From NCBI GenBank assembly GCA_964489525.1, contig CAZAYY010000003.1:202036-266035 (forward strand): a stretch of 64,000 bases of DNA, given 5' to 3'. This DNA is from CAZAYY01 sp964489525 (lineage in GTDB: Bacteria > Chloroflexota > Anaerolineae > Anaerolineales > JABWBV01). Positions within the stretch are counted from its first letter, which is position 1. The number at the start of each line of letters is the position of its first letter. Shown here piece by piece: positions 42,703 through 51,936 of this stretch. Under the pieces are notes generated by a model, which saw nothing but the letters and a program-made list of their open reading frames with translations, was not told the DNA's origin and searched no databases. The translations under genes and the position numbers were made by a program.

Positions 42703-43815
42703 ATGGGATTATTTAATCGAAACAAAGACAACAAACCCGAATCCATCTCGACCGACGCAGTGCTTACCCTGCTCCGAAAAGTGATGGACCCGGAACTAAA
42801 ACAAGACCTGGTCACCCTGAACATGGTTCAGGATATTAAAATCAATGGCGGCAAAGTGGCGCTCAAAGTCATGCTCACCACGCCAGCCTGCCCGTATAAA
42901 ACCCAGCTAGAAAGTGAAATCGGGGCGGCACTCAACAGCCTGCCTGGTTTTGAGGGTGTGGAGGTGCATTGGGGTGCCAATGTGCCCTCCGATGGCCGTC
43001 AGCGCGGCCTGGCGGAAATGCCCATTCGCAACGCCATTGCCGTAGCATCTGGCAAGGGCGGCGTGGGAAAAAGCACGGTTGCCGTCAACCTGGCAGTGGT
43101 GTTGGCCCAAAGCGGTGCTCGTGTGGGGCTGTTAGACGCGGATATTTACGGTCCCAACGTGCCCACCATGCTCGGGCTGGACCAGCTTCCCCCTCCCAAA
43201 AACAACAAAATGACCCCGGCAGAAGCTTATGGCGTCAAGGTGATGTCCATTGGCTTTCTGGTGCCGCCTGGCCAACCGCTGATCTGGCGTGGGCCGATGC
43301 TGCATACGGCCATTCGCCAGTTTGTGGCGGATGTGGCCTGGGGCGAACTGGATTACCTGGTGGTAGACCTGCCCCCAGGCACAGGGGATGCTCCGCTGAG
43401 CGTGGCCCAATCGCTGCCCCTCTCGGGCGGGGTCATTGTCACCCTGCCCCAACAAGTTTCCCTGGATGACGCCCGGCGCGGGTTGGAGATGTTCCGCCAG
43501 CTGGAAGTAGAAATTTTCGGCGTGGTAGAAAACATGAGCTACCTGGAACTGCCCGACGGCAGCCGGATGGATGTATTTGGCGCTGGCGGCGGCGAACGCC
43601 TGGCTCGCGAAGCCAATGTACCTTACATCGGCGCCATTCCAATGGACCCCTCCGTGCGCATGGGCGGCGATTCAGGCAAACCAGTGGTCATTTCCCAACC
43701 CGAATCCGCCGTGGCCCGGGCCATTCAGAAAATCGGGCAGGATGTTGCCGCTCGAGTCAGCATGGCAGCACTGCGCGCCACGCGCAATGCTGTCCCCATC
43801 CGCTTTGTAGAATAA
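42703..43815 (+). CDS. mrp: Mrp/NBP35-family Fe-S carrier ATPase
   Basis: A 370-residue protein with an N-terminal MIP18 (DUF59) domain (about 15-95) and a P-loop ATPase domain. The deviant Walker A is GKGGVGKST, followed by LLDADIYGPNVP, and VVDLPPGTGDAPLS is the family signature. Members assemble and deliver Fe-S clusters. The usual C-terminal CxxC pair is not seen; the region contains ENMSYLELPDGSRMDVFGAGGG where classical members carry Cys. An AAAAGGA site precedes the ATG. Its place after nuoI suggests it loads complex I clusters (inferred). Confidence 0.92.
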   Translation: MGLFNRNKDNKPESISTDAVLTLLRKVMDPELKQDLVTLNMVQDIKINGGKVALKVMLTTPACPYKTQLESEIGAALNSLPGFEGVEVHWGANVPSDGRQRGLAEMPIRNAIAVASGKGGVGKSTVAVNLAVVLAQSGARVGLLDADIYGPNVPTMLGLDQLPPPKNNKMTPAEAYGVKVMSIGFLVPPGQPLIWRGPMLHTAIRQFVADVAWGELDYLVVDLPPGTGDAPLSVAQSLPLSGGVIVTLPQQVSLDDARRGLEMFRQLEVEIFGVVENMSYLELPDGSRMDVFGAGGGERLAREANVPYIGAIPMDPSVRMGGDSGKPVVISQPESAVARAIQKIGQDVAARVSMAALRATRNAVPIRFVE

Positions 43816-43837
43816 ACCAGAACCCAACGAGGCAAAC

Positions 43838-44830
43838 ATGGAAGATAACCCCAAAATCCCTGAAAACACACCACCACCCCCGCCGCCTAAAATAAACCCG
43901 CCCAGAGGGCCGCAGAGCAAACCCAGCCTGGTTGTAGGCATTCGCTTTCAAAAACTCGGTAAAGCCTACCACTTTGATGCCAGCGCGTTCCCCCAGGTTA
44001 AGGTAGGGGATCATGCTGTGGTACGCACCAAGCGCGGCCGCCAACTAGGGCAGATTGTTCAGATTGTAGACCCGGAAACTGCTCCAAAAGACGGCTCTCT
44101 GCGCCCAATGGAACGCATTGCCACAGCAAAAGACATGGTAATGCGCCAGACCTGGCAACAACGCGAGTTAGAAGTGACCATTACTTGCCGGGCTGCTGTT
44201 TCTGAAGCCGGGCTGCGCGACATCAAAGTCATTTCATCCGAATTCAGCTTTGACGGAAAAAACCTGGCGGTGATGTACAGCTATGAATTGGAAGGCAAAC
44301 CCGACCTGAAGCCCATCCGACAGGCTGCCCAGGCCCTGCACCCCAAAGCCAATGTCGAGCTGCACCTGATTGGGCCGCGCGATGTAGCCCGCATCCTGGG
44401 TGGGTTGGGGGCTTGCGGCCTTGAAACCCGCTGCTGCTCCAAATTTCTGACAGAGTTTAGCCCCATATCCATCAAAATGGCCAAAGCCCAGGGGATTTCG
44501 CTCAACCCCTCGGAAATTACCGGGATGTGCGGCCGCCTGCGCTGCTGCCTGATTTACGAATATGAGCAGTACGTAGAAGCCCGCAAAACCCTGCCCAAGC
44601 AAAACAAACGGGTGGTCACACCCCGCGGCGAGGGCAAGGTGCTTGATGTTTACCCGCTCAAACAATCGGTCATTGTGGAAATCCTAGAAGTAGGGCGGTT
44701 CGAATTTATGAAACATGAAATTGAACCCTGGGACGAGCTAGAAGCCCTGCGGCGCAAATCCGAAGCCCCCTGCGACCGTCACGAAAGCGGTGGATGCGAC
44801 TGCGGCAAAGCCCGCCCCAAAAACCAATAG
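43838..44830 (+). CDS. PSP1-domain protein (RicT/YaaT-like)
   Basis: A 330-residue protein with a Pro-rich N-terminus (PPPPPPKINPP), a PSP1 C-terminal domain and a cysteine-rich segment: CGLETRCCSKFL and MCGRLRCCLIYEYEQY. These are the hallmarks of RicT/YaaT, which in Bacillus forms an Fe-S-containing complex with RicA and RicF that affects RNA processing. RicA and RicF are not seen here. The tail is Cys/His-rich (CDRHESGGCDCG). It follows mrp by 22 bp, extending the Fe-S theme. Confidence 0.87.
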   Translation: MEDNPKIPENTPPPPPPKINPPRGPQSKPSLVVGIRFQKLGKAYHFDASAFPQVKVGDHAVVRTKRGRQLGQIVQIVDPETAPKDGSLRPMERIATAKDMVMRQTWQQRELEVTITCRAAVSEAGLRDIKVISSEFSFDGKNLAVMYSYELEGKPDLKPIRQAAQALHPKANVELHLIGPRDVARILGGLGACGLETRCCSKFLTEFSPISIKMAKAQGISLNPSEITGMCGRLRCCLIYEYEQYVEARKTLPKQNKRVVTPRGEGKVLDVYPLKQSVIVEILEVGRFEFMKHEIEPWDELEALRRKSEAPCDRHESGGCDCGKARPKNQ

Positions 44831-44842
44831 TGGAGACCAACC

Positions 44843-46024
44843 ATGAACGACTTTTACACCCAGGCGCAAGAACTGTTTGACTACACCCAGGCGCTGCGGC
44901 GCGATTTTCACCAACACCCGGAACTGGGCTTCAAAGAATTTCGGACTGCGGGCATTGTGGCCCGTCAGTTAAGCGAACTGGGGTTAGAAGTCACCACCGG
45001 AATCGCTGAAACCGGCGTGGTAGGCTTAATTGAAGGCAAAGGCCCCGGCCCTGTGGTGCTGCTGCGCTTCGATATGGACGCCCTGCCCATTCACGAAACC
45101 ACTGGCGCGGCCTATGCCTCCGGCACCCCTGGCGTGATGCACGCCTGCGGCCATGATGGCCATACCGCCATCGGCCTGACCGTAGCACGCTTGCTGCATG
45201 CCGCACGCGATCAGTTTAACGGCACAGTCAAACTGGTTTTTCAACCGGCAGAAGAAGGCCTGGGCGGTGCCGCCCGGATGGTAGAGGCGGGTGTGCTGCA
45301 AAACCCCCGCCCGGATGTCAGCCTGGCCTGCCACATCTGGAACGACAAACCCCTTGGCTGGATTGGTGTCACCAACGGCCCGGCCATGGCTGCTGCAGAA
45401 GTCTTTAAAATCAAAATCACCGGCTACGGCGGCCATGGCGCCGCCCCCCACACCACCAAAGACCCGGTGGTGGCGGCAGCCCAAATCATCACTGCACTGC
45501 AGAGTATTGTGGCGCGCAACGTAGACCCGCTGCAAACTGCTGTGGTCAGCGTCACTGCCATTCACGGCGGCGACGCTTTCAACGTCATCCCGGCAGCGGT
45601 GGAAATGCAGGGCACCATTCGCACTTTTTTGCCCGAAGTGCAGGCCCTGGTGATGCGCCGTTTTGAGGAAATTGTGCAAGGCGTTTCTTCGGCTTTGGGC
45701 TGCCAGGCCGAAATCAGCCTGCGCGGCGTCACCCCAGCTGTGATCAACCACCTGGAAACCGCCAGTCGCGTCCAGCAGGTGGCCAGCCGCCTGCTGCCAG
45801 ACCACAACCTGGTCACCAGCGAGCGCACCATGGGCTCGGAAGACGCAGCCTTCTTTATGCAAGACATCCCCGGCTGCTACTTCTTTGTCGGCTCGGCCAA
45901 CCCAGAGAAGAACCTGAACGCGCCCCATCACAACCCCAAGTTTGACTTTGATGAAGGCGTTCTGCCGCGCGCTGCGGGTCTGATGGCCGCTGCTGCCCTC
46001 GACTTTCTTGCACCTTCGGATTAA
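44843..46024 (+). CDS. M20-family amidohydrolase
   Basis: A 393-residue zinc hydrolase. HQHPELGFKEF, LRFDMDALPI, HACGHDGHT and FQPAEEGLGGA are the metal-site and family motifs of the M20D peptidase group (IAA-amino acid, hippurate and N-acyl-amino-acid hydrolases). GGYGGHGAAPH marks the dimerisation domain. It should cleave an N-acyl or N-amino-acyl amide bond in the cytoplasm; the precise substrate is unknown. GGAG precedes the ATG, and it lies 12 bp after the RicT-like gene. Confidence 0.9.
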   Translation: MNDFYTQAQELFDYTQALRRDFHQHPELGFKEFRTAGIVARQLSELGLEVTTGIAETGVVGLIEGKGPGPVVLLRFDMDALPIHETTGAAYASGTPGVMHACGHDGHTAIGLTVARLLHAARDQFNGTVKLVFQPAEEGLGGAARMVEAGVLQNPRPDVSLACHIWNDKPLGWIGVTNGPAMAAAEVFKIKITGYGGHGAAPHTTKDPVVAAAQIITALQSIVARNVDPLQTAVVSVTAIHGGDAFNVIPAAVEMQGTIRTFLPEVQALVMRRFEEIVQGVSSALGCQAEISLRGVTPAVINHLETASRVQQVASRLLPDHNLVTSERTMGSEDAAFFMQDIPGCYFFVGSANPEKNLNAPHHNPKFDFDEGVLPRAAGLMAAAALDFLAPSD

Positions 46025-46029
46025 ATATC

Positions 46030-46929
46030 ATGCCTGGCGCCAATGGCCATCGGAAAACCATCGAGTTCGACCGGCCGCCCGAGCGGGTGGTGTCTCTGGT
46101 GCCCTCCATTACCGAGAGCCTGTTTGCCCTCGGATTTGGAGATTCCCTGGTTGGCTGCACCGATTACTGCATCCACCCGGCCGCGGGTGTGTCCCGGCTG
46201 ACCCGGGTGGGCGGAACCAAAAACGCCCGCGTTTCAGACATCCTCGCCCTCAACCCCGACCTGGTGATTGCCAATAAAGAAGAGAACACACCCGAAATTG
46301 TGTTGGGACTGGAAGAACAGCGCATCAAAACCTGGCTGCTTTTTCCAAAAACCGTGCGCGAAGCTGTGGACGACCTTTGGCGGCTCGTGGGCGTGTACCG
46401 CAGCAAAGAGGCCGCCATCCGGGTGGAAACCCTGGAATTTGCCTTTGAATGGGCCCAGGCCGCCAGCGCCAGCAGCCCGCGCACACGGGTGTTTTGCCCC
46501 ATCTGGCAAGACCAAACCGCCGCCGGGGTGTTATGGTGGATGACCTTTAACCAACACACCTACCCCGGCGACCTGCTGCACCTGCTGGGTGGAACCAACA
46601 TCTTTGCCAACCGCCAGCGGCACTATCCCCTGGCCGCCGACCTGGGTGAAGCACCCCGGGAAGACCCCGGGGAACGCGACACCCGCTACCCCCGCGTCAC
46701 CCTGGATGAAGTGATTGCCGCCGACCCGGAACTGATTTTGCTGCCCAGCGAACCCTTTGCTTATGACGCAACCCACCGCCAGCAGCTGCTTGGGCTGCTG
46801 GCCAGCACATCCGCCGCCCGCAGTGAGCAGGTTTTCCTTGTAGATGGCTCCCTGCTCACCTGGCACGGCACCCGCTTGGGGTTGGCGCTGCAGCAGCTTT
46901 CGCAGTTTTTCAGCCAAACAGGCGGCTGA
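46030..46929 (+). CDS. BtuF-like helical-backbone binding protein lacking a signal peptide
   Basis: A 299-residue protein of the TroA/BtuF type (COG0614-like): RVVSLVPSITESLFALG, VGGTKNARVSDILALNPDLVIA and a C-terminal ITLDE-like segment (VTLDEVIAADPELILLPSEP). Members usually deliver cobalamin, haem or iron complexes to ABC importers at the cell surface. This one has a polar N-terminus and no signal peptide or lipobox, and no upstream in-frame start would add one, so it appears cytosolic. It lies 5 bp after the M20 gene and 116 bp before an ECF transporter. A role in cobamide handling is possible but unproven. Confidence 0.72.
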   Translation: MPGANGHRKTIEFDRPPERVVSLVPSITESLFALGFGDSLVGCTDYCIHPAAGVSRLTRVGGTKNARVSDILALNPDLVIANKEENTPEIVLGLEEQRIKTWLLFPKTVREAVDDLWRLVGVYRSKEAAIRVETLEFAFEWAQAASASSPRTRVFCPIWQDQTAAGVLWWMTFNQHTYPGDLLHLLGGTNIFANRQRHYPLAADLGEAPREDPGERDTRYPRVTLDEVIAADPELILLPSEPFAYDATHRQQLLGLLASTSAARSEQVFLVDGSLLTWHGTRLGLALQQLSQFFSQTGG

Positions 46930-47045
46930 CCCCGGCAGATTTGTTTCAAGGGTCACCCTGGCTGAGTTGAATGGCGAAACCAATCGTAAAAATCACCATC
47001 CCCCACATCTACAAATTTCCATCCAAAGCATAGGAGCAATACAAG

Positions 47046-47831
47046 ATGCAGCAATCTAACCCGATCGGGCCAGAACGAAAAGTGAGTTTTTTAGGCAGCG
47101 CAGCGATTGATGGCGCACCTGTGGCCTATGTAATTACCCTGGCGGCTGTGGTGGCCGCACTGGCTTTCTTCCCCATGTCTGTGGTCATCGCCATTGGCGG
47201 CAGTTTTCCAATGAGCCAGGGCGTCTTGGGGTTGGTGGGTTGGGTGTTGGGGCCGGTGGCAGGGGCGGTGGCTTCTGGTGTTGGGGCTTTGATTGGCGTT
47301 TTTCTCGCCCCACACACGGCCGGAATTCCCCTGGTGCGCGTGGGGGGTTCAATTATCGCTTCCTTCGCCGCCGGCACCATGGTGTTGGGCGGCAAGCGCC
47401 AGAAATGGTGGCTGGGGGTTTGGCTGTTTATTTTGGCTGCATTTATATATTTTATTTACCGGGCCCTGGTGATCAACCAGGTTGGGCTTTGGCCGGTGGT
47501 GGCGGGTTCGTTTATCAACTGGTCATCTCTGCTGTTGTTTGCCTTGCCCACCCGCACCCTGGTTGCCCGTTGGATTCACAGCAGCAGTTGGGGGTTGGTT
47601 GCCGCCGGTCTGGCCCTGGGCACCTGGACGGTGTACGGGTTGACCCATACCTTTTCGGCAGCGGTCACCTACCATATGTTCAACTGGCCAGAAGAAGTTT
47701 GGATTGCCCTCATTCCCACCATTCCATTTGAAAACCTGCTGCGAGCCGCGATTGCAATCATCATCGGTGGGGGCGTAATTGCCGGGCTGCGCGCTTTGGG
47801 GCTGGTCCGGCCCCAACACGCCATTTATTGA
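47046..47831 (+). CDS. ECF transporter substrate-capture (S) component
   Basis: A 261-residue membrane protein with about six hydrophobic helices. It is placed directly before a fused ECF ATPase and an ECF transmembrane subunit, which is the main evidence for the role. Features such as VLGLVGWVLGPVAGAVASG and GVGALIGVFLAP fit an S-component. The substrate class is not recognisable from sequence. AGGAG stands before the ATG; its TGA overlaps the ATG of the ATPase gene by one base. Confidence 0.7.
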   Translation: MQQSNPIGPERKVSFLGSAAIDGAPVAYVITLAAVVAALAFFPMSVVIAIGGSFPMSQGVLGLVGWVLGPVAGAVASGVGALIGVFLAPHTAGIPLVRVGGSIIASFAAGTMVLGGKRQKWWLGVWLFILAAFIYFIYRALVINQVGLWPVVAGSFINWSSLLLFALPTRTLVARWIHSSSWGLVAAGLALGTWTVYGLTHTFSAAVTYHMFNWPEEVWIALIPTIPFENLLRAAIAIIIGGGVIAGLRALGLVRPQHAIY

Positions 47832-49660
47832 TGCACCCACAGCCCGGTTTTTCTGCCCTTTCCGCAGCAAGTTCCCAACCCGGCAGCCCACTGCTCGAAT
47901 TCAGGGATGTTTCTTACCAATACCCCCAATCGGCCGGGTATGCGCTGCTGAACGTAAACCTGGCAGTCCAGCCCGGCGAATTTTTTGGATTGGTAGGCCC
48001 AACCGGGGCAGGTAAAACCACGCTGTGCCTTGCCATCAATGGCATCGTCCCCCAATTTTTCGGGGGGCGTTTTTTTGGCAGTGTGGCCACTGCCGGCCTG
48101 GATACGGTGGAAAACCCCATCAGCACCCTGGCGCGCTGCGCCAGCCAGGTGTTTGAAGATCCCGAAACCCAGCTTTTGGCAACATCGGTGGAAAACGAAG
48201 TGGCTTTCGCACTGGAAAACCTGAAATTTCCCCGCGAAGTAATTCGCGAGCGCATTGCAGAAGCGCTGGCGCTTGTCCGGTTGGATGGTTTGGAAAAGAA
48301 ACACCCGCACGAACTTTCGGCAGGCCAGAAGCAGCGCCTGGCGATTGCCGCCGCGCTGGCCGTGCGTCCGGCTTTGCTTGTGCTGGATGAACCCACCTCG
48401 CAGCTTGACCCTGCCGGGACAGAACAGGTTTTTCGCACCGTGCGCAGCCTGAATCGCGAACTGGGGATTACCGTGGTGATGGCCAGCCACGCTGCTGAAG
48501 AGATGGCCGAGTATGCCGACCGGGTGGCGCTGCTCTCCGGCGGGCAGGTGGTCAGCATTGGGACACCCGACGCAGTGTACAGCGAAATTGAACGTCAGCA
48601 AGCAGGCAGCCCTGCGCCAATCCTACGCCCACCCCAGGTTACCCGGTTATTCGGCGCGCTCAGCGCCCAGCATGCCTCTGCCAAACAACAACGCGACGCT
48701 GCCCTCCCACCGCTGCCCGTGCGCCTGGAACAGGCCGTAGACCAAATTTGCACCCTTTACCCCCCCACCCCTCCTGCCAGGCCATCCGCTGCCCCCTCCC
48801 CCGAACCTTCCGCTGCACGCCCCAACCCGCTGCTTTCAGCCAAAAACCTGGTATACCGCTACCCGGACGGCACCCTGGCGCTAAACGACGTTTCGCTGGA
48901 TATTTTTCCGGGCGATTACCTGGTGTTGGCCGGGCAAAATGGCGCTGGCAAAACCACCCTGGTGAAACACTTCCTCAATCTGCTGCAGCCTGCCCAGGGG
49001 ACGGTTACCCTGCATGGCCGGAACATCGCCGGCAAGGCTGTCAGCGAACTGGCCCGAACCATTGGGTATGTTGCCCAAAACCCGGATAACCAGATTTTCA
49101 ACACCACCGTAGCGGATGAAGTGGCATTTGCCCTGCGCAACCTGGGGTACCCGCCTGGAGAAGTAGAAAACCGCACTTCTCAAAACCTGGCCGCGATGGG
49201 GTTGGAGGGCATGCGCCAACGCCACCCGCTTTCCCTGCCCAGGGGCGACCGGGCCAGGGTAGTTGTGGCGGCCATCCTGGCCATGCAGCCAGAAATCATC
49301 ATTTTTGACGAACCCACCACCGGACAGGATTACCGCGGCGCCCAGCAAATTCTGGAATTAACCCGTTCCCTGCACCAAATGGGTAAAACCATCCTGGTAA
49401 TCAGCCACCACCTGTACCTGATGGCGGAATACGCCCGGCGCATGGTTGTGATGGGCAAAGGCAACATCCTCCTGGACACCTCCATCCAGGAAGGGTTATA
49501 TGCAGCAGACACCCTGGCGCAGAGCTACCTGGCCCCACCGCAGGCGGTACAGTTGGTTTTGGCACTGCGCAGAGAAAAGCGCTGGCTGCGCGGCCTGCTT
49601 ACCCCTGAAGCCATCGCAAACCACCTTGCTCCCCTGCTCCCTATCCAGGAGAAGCCCTGA
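47831..49660 (+). CDS. Energy-coupling factor ATPase with both ABC domains fused (EcfA-EcfA')
   Basis: A 609-residue protein with two ABC domains. Domain 1 (about 20-245): GPTGAGKTT Walker A, LSAGQKQRL signature, LVLDEPTSQLD Walker B. Domain 2 (about 335-575): GQNGAGKTT Walker A, IIFDEPTTGQD Walker B, but a signature of LPRGDRARV instead of LSGGQ. A Pro/Ala linker joins them. It powers uptake through the S and T components encoded beside it. The ATG at 47831 overlaps the previous stop, and its own stop overlaps the next ATG, so the three genes form one translational unit. Confidence 0.92.
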   Translation: MHPQPGFSALSAASSQPGSPLLEFRDVSYQYPQSAGYALLNVNLAVQPGEFFGLVGPTGAGKTTLCLAINGIVPQFFGGRFFGSVATAGLDTVENPISTLARCASQVFEDPETQLLATSVENEVAFALENLKFPREVIRERIAEALALVRLDGLEKKHPHELSAGQKQRLAIAAALAVRPALLVLDEPTSQLDPAGTEQVFRTVRSLNRELGITVVMASHAAEEMAEYADRVALLSGGQVVSIGTPDAVYSEIERQQAGSPAPILRPPQVTRLFGALSAQHASAKQQRDAALPPLPVRLEQAVDQICTLYPPTPPARPSAAPSPEPSAARPNPLLSAKNLVYRYPDGTLALNDVSLDIFPGDYLVLAGQNGAGKTTLVKHFLNLLQPAQGTVTLHGRNIAGKAVSELARTIGYVAQNPDNQIFNTTVADEVAFALRNLGYPPGEVENRTSQNLAAMGLEGMRQRHPLSLPRGDRARVVVAAILAMQPEIIIFDEPTTGQDYRGAQQILELTRSLHQMGKTILVISHHLYLMAEYARRMVVMGKGNILLDTSIQEGLYAADTLAQSYLAPPQAVQLVLALRREKRWLRGLLTPEAIANHLAPLLPIQEKP

Positions 49661-50508
49661 TGCAGATTCAAACTGTGGAGCGCAGCTCAATTTTCACCCG
49701 GCTGGATTTCCGCTCCAAGCTGTATATGGCCGTTGTCATCACCACGCTGGCTTTCCTGTGGGAAAACCCCTGGATGCAGTTCGGGCTGGCCGGGGTGGTG
49801 GTGGCGGCTTGTTTGCTTGCCGGGGTGCGTTGGAATTACATCCGGATGGTTTTCAGTTTCCTGGCACCTTTTTATCTGATTTTACTGCTCACCCATGCCT
49901 TCTTCAACCAGGCACAGGTTGTCCGGCTGCTCGATTTAGGTTCACCCGACGAACTGCAGCGCATTTTCACCTTCCCGGAAAGCTGGGTGCTGGTGGGGGG
50001 AGGCTATGCCACCTGGGAAGGGCTGGCGTATGGTGTCAATGTGCTGTTCAAAGCGCTTGCCCTCACCCTGGTGATCCCACTGGCGGTGTTCACCACAGAT
50101 GTCAACACCATGGTCGTCAGCATGGTAAAGGCGAAAATCCCCTACAAGCTGGCATTTGTGTTTTCTTCCACACTCCGTTTTTTTCCGCTGCTGGTGAGTG
50201 AATTTCGCACCATCATCGAAGCCCAACGCCTGCGCGGCCTGGCCCTGGAGCAAATGAGGCTGGTGCAGCGAGTGCGGGTATATGCACGGGTGGCGGTGCC
50301 GCTTATCTTGAACGCGATGGTCAAATCGCAGCAGATTGAAGTCGTCTTTCAATCCAAGGCCTTCCTGGGCAGCTCAGACCGGACGTACCTGCACGAATCG
50401 GAACTAAAAAAAGCCGATTATGTGCTGACAGCCGTCTTCAGCGTGGTGTTGGCAGCCGGGCTGGTCGCCTGGGCCTGGGCGGGTGTGGGGCGGTTTGTAG
50501 CCTTTTGA
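49660..50508 (+). CDS. ECF transporter transmembrane (T) component
   Basis: A 282-residue membrane protein (about five helices). The two coupling motifs of EcfT are visible in the C-terminal cytoplasmic part: EAQRLRGLAL and VVFQSKAFLG, corresponding to the Ala-Arg-Gly signatures that contact the ATPases. It couples ATP hydrolysis to the S component. It starts one base inside the ATPase gene's stop codon (TGATG). It is the last gene of the ECF unit. Confidence 0.87.
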   Translation: MQIQTVERSSIFTRLDFRSKLYMAVVITTLAFLWENPWMQFGLAGVVVAACLLAGVRWNYIRMVFSFLAPFYLILLLTHAFFNQAQVVRLLDLGSPDELQRIFTFPESWVLVGGGYATWEGLAYGVNVLFKALALTLVIPLAVFTTDVNTMVVSMVKAKIPYKLAFVFSSTLRFFPLLVSEFRTIIEAQRLRGLALEQMRLVQRVRVYARVAVPLILNAMVKSQQIEVVFQSKAFLGSSDRTYLHESELKKADYVLTAVFSVVLAAGLVAWAWAGVGRFVAF

Positions 50509-50523
50509 ACGCTTGCCTGGTGC

Positions 50524-50529
50524 TATAAT
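50524..50529 (+). promoter_or_regulatory. -10 box of the folC-tsaC unit
   Basis: A perfect TATAAT stands 52 bp upstream of the folC ATG and 16 bp after the EcfT stop. No good -35 hexamer at 17 bp. Confidence 0.35.
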
Positions 50530-50580
50530 CTAGGCGATAAACCAAAACTTACCAGAAACTTTTAATCCCAAAATTATGCT

Positions 50581-51936
50581 ATGAACGCTGAAAAAGCCCC
50601 CCTCGACCTACGCTACCAACAAGCCATGGATTACCTGTTCAGCTTTGTGGACTACAGCCTGGTCAACCAGCAGGTTTTTGCCGCCACCAAGTTCGAACTG
50701 GGGCGGATTTTTGCCCTGGCTGTGGCCTTGGGCAACCCCCAACAGGCTTATCCCAGCATCCACATTGCCGGAAGCAAAGGCAAAGGCTCCACCAGCGCCC
50801 TGTGTGCGGCGGCGCTCACAGCCCAGGGGTACCGGGTGGGGCTGTATACCTCGCCCCACCTGAGTGAATACGAAGAACGGATTCAAATTAATGGCCTCCC
50901 CATCTCGCGCCAGGAATTGACCGCGTTTATTGAAGAAATCAAACCCTACGTGGCAGCAGTGCCCGGTTTGACCACCTTCGAAATCACCACCGTACTGGCC
51001 TTCTGGTATTTTGCCCGCCAAAAAGTGGACGTGGCTGTGATTGAGGTCGGTCTTGGCGGGCGTTTGGACCCCACCAACATCGTCACGCCGGCCGTCTCCG
51101 TGATCACATCGCTGCAGCTGGAACACACCCTGATTTTGGGCGATACGTTGGAAAAAATTGCCGGGGAAAAGGCGGGCATCATCAAACCGCGCATCCCAGT
51201 GGTCAGTGCACCCCAGGCCAATGAAGCCCGCCAGGTGTTGGTGCGGGTGGCTGGCGAACGCAGCGCCCCGTTAATTGAGGTCGGCCGGGACTACACCTTC
51301 CAGGCAGGGGCTATTACCATGACCGAAGGCCAGTACTACCAGCCCTTCAGCATTCAGAAAGCCCACATCGAACAAACACCTGTTGCCCTGAAAACCCGGC
51401 TGCTTGGCCCCCACCAGGTGGAAAACGCGGCTGTGGCGTATGCTGCCCTGCAAACCCTGTCTGGGCGAGGAACCCCGGTGGATGACCGTGCAATTCGCAC
51501 GGGTTTCGCCCAGGCCGCCTGGCCGGGCCGCTTTGAAATCCTGCCATCCGACCCGCCGCTGGTGATTGATGCAGCCCACACCCCCGTAGCGGCGCAAAAA
51601 CTGGTTGAAACCATGCGGCAGGTTTTTGACACTAGGCCAGTTGTGCTGGTTTTTGGCGCCTCAGAAGATAAAAACGTTCGCGAAATGCTGCAGGCTCTGG
51701 CGCCCCTGGCCAACAGGATGATATTCACCCGCGCCAACCACCCGCGCGCCATGTCGGTGGAAAACCTGCTGGCAGACGCCCAAGGCCTGGGGGCTGCGAT
51801 GGAAGGCCACCCAGAGGTTGCAGCTGCACTGCAAAAAGCCCAGGAAACTGCGCAAAAAAATCATGGGGTGGTGCTGGTAACCGGCAGCATTTTCGTAGCA
51901 GGCAGCGCCCGCGAGGCCTGGAAAGCGCGGCCATGA
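50581..51936 (+). CDS. folC: Bifunctional folylpolyglutamate synthase/dihydrofolate synthase
   Basis: A 451-residue Mur-ligase-family enzyme adding glutamate to folates. Visible motifs: ATP loop AGSKGKGSTSA, YTSPHLSEYEERI, the EVGLGGRLDPTNI segment and a C-terminal VLVFGASEDKNVREM. Length is normal. It has no clear Shine-Dalgarno and follows a TATAAT box. Its last 4 nt overlap the start of the tsaC/sua5 gene. Confidence 0.94.
   Translation: MNAEKAPLDLRYQQAMDYLFSFVDYSLVNQQVFAATKFELGRIFALAVALGNPQQAYPSIHIAGSKGKGSTSALCAAALTAQGYRVGLYTSPHLSEYEERIQINGLPISRQELTAFIEEIKPYVAAVPGLTTFEITTVLAFWYFARQKVDVAVIEVGLGGRLDPTNIVTPAVSVITSLQLEHTLILGDTLEKIAGEKAGIIKPRIPVVSAPQANEARQVLVRVAGERSAPLIEVGRDYTFQAGAITMTEGQYYQPFSIQKAHIEQTPVALKTRLLGPHQVENAAVAYAALQTLSGRGTPVDDRAIRTGFAQAAWPGRFEILPSDPPLVIDAAHTPVAAQKLVETMRQVFDTRPVVLVFGASEDKNVREMLQALAPLANRMIFTRANHPRAMSVENLLADAQGLGAAMEGHPEVAAALQKAQETAQKNHGVVLVTGSIFVAGSAREAWKARP

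Noticed and set aside
45026..45931. A 301-codon open frame antisense to the M20 amidohydrolase
   Set aside because: It is the shadow of a gene with all M20 metal motifs; no start signals.
46930..47045. Cobalamin or other riboswitch before the ECF transporter
   Set aside because: The gap is only 116 nt and no conserved riboswitch box was recognisable; the same holds upstream of nrdR-nrdJ.
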